Of a stretch of 64,000 bases of DNA, positions 56,992 to 64,000 are shown in pieces; the stretch's first letter is position 1; each line of letters opens with the position of its first letter. A program made the translations under genes and the position numbers. The stretch lies in NCBI RefSeq assembly GCF_036884655.1, contig NC_088340.1, positions 11,224,001-11,288,000 on the forward strand. Reading direction: 5' to 3'. Below the pieces are notes generated by a model. The model had not been told where the DNA came from. It did not search any database and saw only the letters and a list, made by a program, of their open reading frames with translations. This DNA comes from Musa acuminata AAA Group. Its lineage: Eukaryota > Streptophyta > Magnoliopsida > Zingiberales > Musaceae.

Positions 56992-59900
56992 GCTTAGGAA
57001 AATAATTTCCCTTCATTGCTTCATCTCCAGGTGAGAATTGACTTTGCAATACTGATCCAGATCTTTACACTGCATTGAGCTGGCACTGATGCTACTCAGA
57101 GCATGGTACATTGGAGGTCTTTGGTTGCAGTCTCGCAAAAGCATATGATGTGGTCAAGGTGGCCTTTGTCCTTGAACATATGATGAAACTTAAAGATGTC
57201 AATAATTTTGATGCCTTCATAGCATGTAGAAATTGGTCGGAAGTTGAAATTGTTTCTTGGGTCAGAAATGCTTTTCTTAGCATTATTGTCATGTGTAGCG
57301 AAACTTGGTTTTGTAATGCATAACTAATGCAATTCCAAACTTGCAGCAATGTAGGTTCTTCTTGACACTTATGATCTGCACACCGACAATATTTTCCTTA
57401 ACCTTCAATTTTTAAAACATTGTTATTTCTTCATCAAGACAACCCGGAATATCTAAAGAACAAATAATTGCTTTACAAGTCACTTGGATTAGATGTGGAG
57501 CTAACCGATGACTGATGTGTTAGGTGGCTCCATACTGCTCAGAAATAGATCAACTTTGTTTTCGTTTGACATGATCTACGTGCTGATGTGAAGTTATTAC
57601 CATTACAGCCACAGATTGGTGTAGGCAAATACTTGATAGCCTCTGGATTCCAGTCATGCTTTTGATAGGAGTTTGCAATGCCATTGAATGCTATGCTAAG
57701 ATTAATTGTTTCTCAATGTTGATGTTCTTTTGTATGTCGCTGATCAAACACTAATGAACACGATATGGATGTCTAAACCAACTGTTTCTTTCTCAGATGT
57801 AAATATGTTCTATATGTTCTTTGAGATGTTCTCATTCAATCCATTTGTTGGAGAAGTAAGTGGTTGGGATTTTGGAATAACTCCGTTCTTTTTTGTGGCA
57901 GCGATGATTCCTTTCGACTGCAGAGAGGAGACTATGCTTGCCTATTACTCAGGCAAAGGATGATGGCTTCTTGACCTGTTGATATTAAGATTTTTCAACT
58001 TGCTCTGATGGATTCCTGACTGTGTCCTTGTTGGAGTATCAAATGAATTTAGTGGATGAATAGTTTGTATTCAAATGCATTATTGGTTGTACTGTCCAGC
58101 CTCTGAAATCTAAAACCTGTTCAGTGGGGCTGCTGATGCTGGTGACATTATCCATTGCTTCAATTTCTTGGCCAAATTTGTTTTTTTCTCGATCTTCTTT
58201 TTTCACTCTCTGGTGGATAATATCAGTCAGCTACCTAAAAGCAACGCTATCAACATTTGGCAACTAGAGAACTAACTTACAGGTCCTTGATTGCGAATTT
58301 TGGCATCTGATGGATGTTCTTTTCTCTCTGAGATTGGAAGATGGTTCATTGACAGAGTTCATAGAGATCTATATGTGAAACTGTAGATTGACACAAAAAA
58401 TGACATATAGGATGAAACTTGGTGAACTCAGTAAGAGAAATGGAGATTTGAGGCTTCATGTAGCCACATGCTCTGCCTGAATCCCAGGGTTTATTATATT
58501 TATGCACCATCATGTCTAGACACCTTCACTTGAACTTATTTGTGGATTTAAGTTAATCATTCAAGCATCCATTGGAAACCTTAGCACATCTCAGGATGAA
58601 GAAGTTCTTGTAGTTTCCACAAACATTAAATATGATCTCACAGGTTAGGATGGTTCTGTGACTAGTTTGGTACTTATTCACTAATCTCTTTCCTTTTTTC
58701 TTGCTTAATCTTGTATAAATCAGAGCATGGATTAGTGTTCACCTACTCAAGCCTGACCAGAAGTGATTAACAAAAGAATTGAACTTTCTCCATGGAAGTC
58801 ATCAATCATAATACTGTTATGCTGCTTCTGATGTTTGTGAGCTAAAACAAATTCCCCAACTAATGACATACTCAAAATTTATTTCCTCCCTCAAATGCAA
58901 TCTTCTGTTTTGTTATGTTCATGTTCTTGTGATGTACTCATGCCATTTGGCTGCTACCTGTTTCTCATGTTCATGGTGAGGCAGCATGCTCTTTAATGAT
59001 TGATGATGATTAGTTCATGTGAAGTGGATCATCTGAATTTGGACTTGGCAGCCAATGGACAAATAAGAAAGTGTTTCCAGAGGGGCCTGCATTTGCCAAT
59101 CAAAGCACCAAATCACCTGCAAACAACCAAATGGGATCAAAGCCATGTATGGACTGGTCAATCATTACAAAGAACAATTATCTTGTCAAAGATCATTGTC
59201 TAGACTGTTCTCATCACATGTGAGCCCTCAAAGTGATAGATTGGGCTTTCCATGTGACAGTCATGTGTGACACTGTTCCAATGTTGCAGGTGACACAGTA
59301 GAGAAAGGAAAAGGCTCTTAATCCTATACAGGATTGCATGGACTAGTTATGTGAATTGCTAGTCCTATACTCCTGCATTTTATTATTATTATTATTATTA
59401 TTTTTTGTTGGATAATTGGCATGAATATGGTATCTAACACATTGCTAATGATTTATGGAACTTCATTTCACTTGTAGCATTGCTTTTCTAATGGACATGT
59501 TTAGGGGTTTTTTTGTCTATCTGACAAGGTTGTAGGAAACCATGAACCTGAGAATTATAGTTTGAAGCATGCAGGTGCTTTTGTGTAGTAACATGCATGA
59601 GGGGACATCCACAATAAGATAATATGATGCTTATTTGCATGCCACATAAATGCATGTTCCCCAGAATTATCTGACAATGTCTCATCTCAGTGCATGAATT
59701 GTGCCTTCTATTACAATACAACCATCACATCTTTCCAAAGAAATAATAATAACAATAACAGGTTTCATTAGTTTATGCATTGGATCCTAATTTGACAAAA
59801 CCTTCACCCTAAACAATCAGAACAAATTTGATATGTTGTTATTACAATGATCTACAAGTATATATATATATATATATATATATAGTGACCTAATTAGATC

Positions 59901-62900
59901 TATCTTCTTGTTATTATTATTGGATGCAGATGCTAATTCTCTCCATTATTGTTGCTAATCGATCATGAGCTACTTAAACAAGGGTTCGTACTGGTGATAA
60001 TCCACTTGCCAATTGCTATCATGTGATCAATCTGATGAAGATGACTCTAGTGTTGACCACATCTGCGGCACACGTCCCGAGAACCTTCAAAGAATCCAGT
60101 GGAGGTGCATGACCTGCGCCGCCACCTCCTGCGTGCGGAGCATACGATGGACTAAAGAAAGGCTCCACGCCACGCCACATGAGAGCCTGTCAACCCAACG
60201 AACCTTGTCCTCGGGAGGTGGGCAAGTTAACGCTGGGGATCGATTCAGAGGAGGAGGAAGAAGAAGCGGAGGGCCTCTCCCCCACACCCACTGTGCTGCT
60301 GTGCTTGTTCGTTTCCGTGGGTGGGAGACGAGCGTGGTGGCCCAAAGTGATCTCCGAGAAGGTGTGCCATCAACATGATTACTCTCATCATGCACTGTGT
60401 TGTCCCATGTGACTGCCCATTAGATTCTGATTTGACCAACATCATATGAAAACCAGCTAACATTTTCCTGTTTATTTATTTAGATGAGAACCATCCAAAA
60501 GCAATAAGATTCTTTCTCTTCTCTCTCTCTCTCTCTCTCTCTGAGTTTAATCGACTCCTTAACAGTTCAAAGCCATTAGTTAACGGGATATCAGTTGGTC
60601 AAAGCTGTTGTCTTTGACGCTTGAGTTCGTTGCGAAGGTAGTTTGCTTCTGTGTTGACTAAACCATTAGGGTGCAATTAGCAAAGACTCTTTTAATCTAA
60701 AGTCACATGCCTTTCTCAATAAACTATGTTTCCAAGCTAGCGATGAATGTGCATGGATTCTTGCACCACAATTGGATTTGGAAGCCATAACACAAACCTT
60801 GCAATTGCAATGATATGCAAAGGGTATACAGTTTGTATTTTGACCAAATTACAGTTGGTCAGAGCTCGCGCCATGAGACCTTCCAGAGGCAGACACTGGC
60901 CACCACGAGAGGTGTTGGGATGCAGTGAAAGACTCAAGGCAACGAAGGTGGCGATGTGATGCGACATCCCTATCCACCACCACCACCACCGAGCCTTCGT
61001 GCGCCCATCATTTCTATCACCTGTGTATGTTGCTTTTGAAGGGATCTTGTTGTTTTAGGTTTCTGCTCAGCAGGTGGCCATGGATCCGAGGTGGCAGCAC
61101 GCACTCCCATGATCCTCGAACCGAGGGTGATCCATCTCATTCACGTTCTTTCATCTCCCAACACATTCTAACCCTAACCCTAGACACCAACACCAGCATA
61201 AGTTGGTATGTTCTTTGTCGTTCAGGCCCCACCGTTTGCAACCAAGCCGTCGGATTCGACTCCATCACCTGCTGCATGCTTCAGAGTTCTGAACTGTGTG
61301 CATGTCTTCTTCTTCTCTGATCATACGATGGATGTATTCCCTCAAAAAGACATAAATACAAGAAACATCTACTTCAAATCGAGGCTGTAGTTCCTGGGAT
61401 AGTGATAGTTGAGACAGTGGAAGTCTCACCTGTGTGTGACATGCGGTGTTGTAGCTGCAGCATGTATCATCTTGGGATTCACATACTACTTAAATGTTAG
61501 AATTCCCAGATGAGATGAGATGAGATGATCACATTGCACTGTAATGCAGCTAAGCCACCCAAGTCCCAAAAGTTGTGATGATTTCTGGATCATGAAGTCA
61601 ACTTTTCTCCTGAGCATGATTTTGACGTCTTTATGGGCACATCTTTTTGTTTTTTCTTACTTTTTCTTTGCTACTAATTCATGATCAGGAAAAGACATGG
61701 AGAACTCATGTTTGATATCTGATTATAAAGATGGAAAGACAATAAGAAAAAGTGAGGTAGTAAGGCCATGGATGATTGACTTTCTCTGACATTCTCTTTG
61801 GGACAGGTATGATTACAAATCCCTTCTCCCTTCTCCCTTGTCACCATCTCTTCTCCTATTGACTTTCGTTTTCCTATTAGCCCCCCAATCATTTTGACCT
61901 CAGGACTCATCATACATCGCTCTCAAACTATTCGTTCATGTGGCTTAGAAGATTCCTCCAATCTCTCATGATTTATGGAGGAGGAGAAAATGCATGGGGA
62001 ACAACATGGCGTTTTCCAACTATCTATAGGAGACTTTCCAGCCATTTTTTACTGGTGCAGACTTTGAGATGCTTAATGCATTAACATGAATGCAACTTGT
62101 TGCTCATGCATGCACATCAATTTGGCAACCAACTCATTGTCTCCTCATTTCAAGGACAAATTTAATGTCTTCAAGCTCGAAGATATCCTTGTAATACTTC
62201 ATGTTGTTGAAATTGCTACAAATGCTAGGAAAGTGCAGTTTCTTCCAAGAAAAGATCCTGACTCAGTCCTTATTAGAGAACTTGACAGAAGAAGAAAATT
62301 CAAACATGGGTTTGGTGATCCATTTTTCATGATTTCGGCTGTGAAAATGTGGTATGCTGTCAGCTGATCATGGTGTCACATTATGTAACACAATATTTCT
62401 TGGTAATTTAGCACCTTGACGAGAGGTCAATCGAAACATCCATTTAATCTTGCAAAAAGTCAGACATGAACTTGCTGCCATAGAGTGAAGTAATGTGACA
62501 AAAGTCATCGGCCAAAGCAGGAACATCAGAAACATAAATCAGAACATATATTACCACCAACAGATAAGCTCAAACATAAAGCACATCATTGTGATGTCGC
62601 CAATACTCCAGCGAGCACTGAGGTGGCCTCATCAAATCTGCAGTGGAACAAACGATATCATGTTATCATAAATGTGGACTTAGTGCACTAAAACTGCAGT
62701 CTATGAACCGAGTAACAGCAAGTAATAGTGGGATCAAATAGTTTCAGACCATATTTAGTGTGTCAGGCTTTGACTTTGCTGAATGAGAAGATGGAGGGAG
62801 GAAAGCTAAGATGCTGTTTGATGCCAGCTAAAAGTTTGGAGAAACCTTTTAATCTGAAGACAATGACCCATTCCTGGTTGTAGGATATTGGTTCTCGAAT

Positions 62901-63401
62901 TCTTTCTCTTGCAACTATGGAGGATGTACAAATACAGAGTATATACAGAGTAGATACAAACTGAACTGCATAAATCTTTGTTGTTCTCGACTCAGTAAAA
63001 GTGAAACTTCTAAGTCTGCCTTTCTCTTCTCCCTACCACCTCTTTCTATTCTGGAACATGTCATATCGATTCAGCCCTACTCGTTTCGTATCTCATGAAG
63101 TGAATGTGTGGACTCTTTCCATCCTTTTGATGAATTGCATCAGTTCTCTGATCATCTCAGTGCTCAGAGTGGCTGAATAGCCACCGAGATTAATCTGCTC
63201 AGCAGGTGGAACATCCACATTGAGAACCAAAATGCTTCAACATTTCAGCAAGTAATGCGCCATAGGCTTGTGACTATGATGAACATGGGAACATGCTTCC
63301 ACGGTTCTACCACAGTAAGGAAATGGAGGAGACTGTGAAAGAGTATCATTAAGGGAACCCAACATACCATCCTCCACTATAGCTCTTGCTGTGAACCCCA
63401 A
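56992..63401. other. Long intergenic region with no recognised gene
   Basis: 6.4 kb including the DUF1644 3' UTR. Only short frames without domain similarity (for example 60013-60378, 62086-62367). Microsatellites: (ATT)n 59383-59402, (TA)n 59859-59884, (CT)n 60519-60542. I looked for conserved plant microRNA sequences and tRNA promoter boxes by eye and saw none. Confidence 0.45.
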
Positions 63402-63410
63402 CTATTTATA
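63402..63410 (+). promoter_or_regulatory. Probable TATA box of the YUCCA-type gene
   Basis: CTATTTATA followed by a C-rich stretch, 254 nt before the ATG. A TATTTATA variant, so less certain than the others. Confidence 0.45.
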
Positions 63411-63663
63411 GACCCCCCAAGGCTCTCGATCTTGCACGCTTCAACCACGACAAGCTCCATCGCCTCTTCCTTCTCACTCGCTCGATCTTGTTCTTCCTTC
63501 TCCTTCCCGATATCCTTAACCACGCAGCTCCATAGACTGTCTTTTTCGCTTGTGGCTCAGCTCAAGACTCGAGCACAAGATAACACTCTCTTAGAAGAGT
63601 CTTCTAATAGATTCTTTAGGAAGCTTTACCAGGTAGCATCGAGCTCCCTCAACCTTTTTGGTC

Positions 63664-64000
63664 ATGGCCCAGATGTCTGGCCATCGTGAGATCCTCAAGA
63701 GAAGGTGCAGGTTGGTGAACGGACCTCTCATCGTAGGAGCTGGTCCTTCAGGTCTGGCTGTGGGTGCGTGCCTCAAGGAGCTCGGCGTCCCCTTCGTGAT
63801 CCTCGAGAGATCCAACAGCATTGCTTCCCTCTGGCGAAACCGCACCTATGATCGCTTAAAGCTCCATCTCCCCAAGCAGTTCTGCCAGCTTCCCAAGCTC
63901 CCTTTCCCTGACGACTTCCCCGAGTACCCCACCAGGAACCAGTTCATAGGCTACTTAGAGTCCTACGCTGCGCACTTCGAGCTGAGCCCACGATTCAATG
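63664..64000 (+). CDS. YUC: YUCCA-type flavin monooxygenase (indole-3-pyruvate monooxygenase), 5' part
   Basis: YUCCA enzymes convert indole-3-pyruvate to indole-3-acetic acid, the rate-limiting auxin step, using FAD and NADPH. 112 codons are present before the window ends, without a stop. The FAD-binding motif [18 protein letters not shown] is at about residues 20-37. Then [40 protein letters not shown] and [18 protein letters not shown], all strongly conserved in plant YUCCAs. The start [10 protein letters not shown] is the first Met in frame with the motif; a second Met three codons on is possible. NADPH site and C-terminus lie outside. Paralogue not assignable. Confidence 0.93.
   Translation, partial: MAQMSGHREILKRRCRLVNGPLIVGAGPSGLAVGACLKELGVPFVILERSNSIASLWRNRTYDRLKLHLPKQFCQLPKLPFPDDFPEYPTRNQFIGYLESYAAHFELSPRFN

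Noticed and set aside
62086..62367. 93-codon open frame as a gene
   Set aside because: No recognisable family, no promoter or splice context, and isolated in intergenic DNA.

Overview
The window is nuclear DNA of a flowering plant, most likely a commelinid monocot. Spliced GT-AG genes are separated by long AT-rich intergenic DNA and large LTR retrotransposons. The 4CL-like gene has a very GC-rich first exon followed by ordinary later exons, which is typical of commelinids. A Zingiberales or Musaceae (banana family) source would fit the retroelements, but this is only a guess.

Left part (1-25,260). The 5' half of a cellulose synthase-like A mannan synthase gene lies on the minus strand and runs off the left edge. 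It is followed by about 23 kb of repeats. The centre is a three-level nest. A degenerate Ty3/gypsy chromovirus (3271-20223, + strand, twin 732-bp LTRs, chromodomain) is split at the RT/RNase H boundary by a Copia/SIRE-type element (6823-17451, minus strand, target duplication CATAG). One LTR of that element is in turn split by a related solo LTR (14861-17173, + strand, target duplication CCGGC). The SIRE-type element is non-autonomous: most of pol is gone, an RNase H tail remains, and an intact 350-codon ORF of the 'putative plant transposon protein' type sits in its place. Both sides of the nest hold direct repeats resembling LTR or leader fragments. Right of it is a wrecked Tat/Retand-type Ty3 element (gag piece, integrase C-terminus, antisense coiled-coil ORF).

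Right part (25,261-64,000) is gene-bearing: U11/U12-31K of the minor spliceosome (-), a pectate lyase (+, 7 exons, 454 aa), peroxisomal 3-ketoacyl-CoA thiolase (+, 14 exons, 462 aa, PTS2), a 4-coumarate-CoA ligase-like acyl-activating enzyme (-, 6 exons, 544 aa, PTS1-like C-terminus), a Coa1-type mitochondrial protein (-, N-terminus unresolved), a DUF1644 zinc-finger protein (+), and the start of a YUCCA flavin monooxygenase (+, cut by the right edge).

The genes are independent transcription units. The one suggestive pairing is the convergent thiolase and 4CL-like genes, only 0.6 kb apart, both with peroxisomal targeting signals and both from families that act in fatty-acid or jasmonate-precursor beta-oxidation. 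Exon borders were set by hand from GT-AG signals, reading phase and family conservation; summed coding lengths are whole codons in all three complete multi-exon models.
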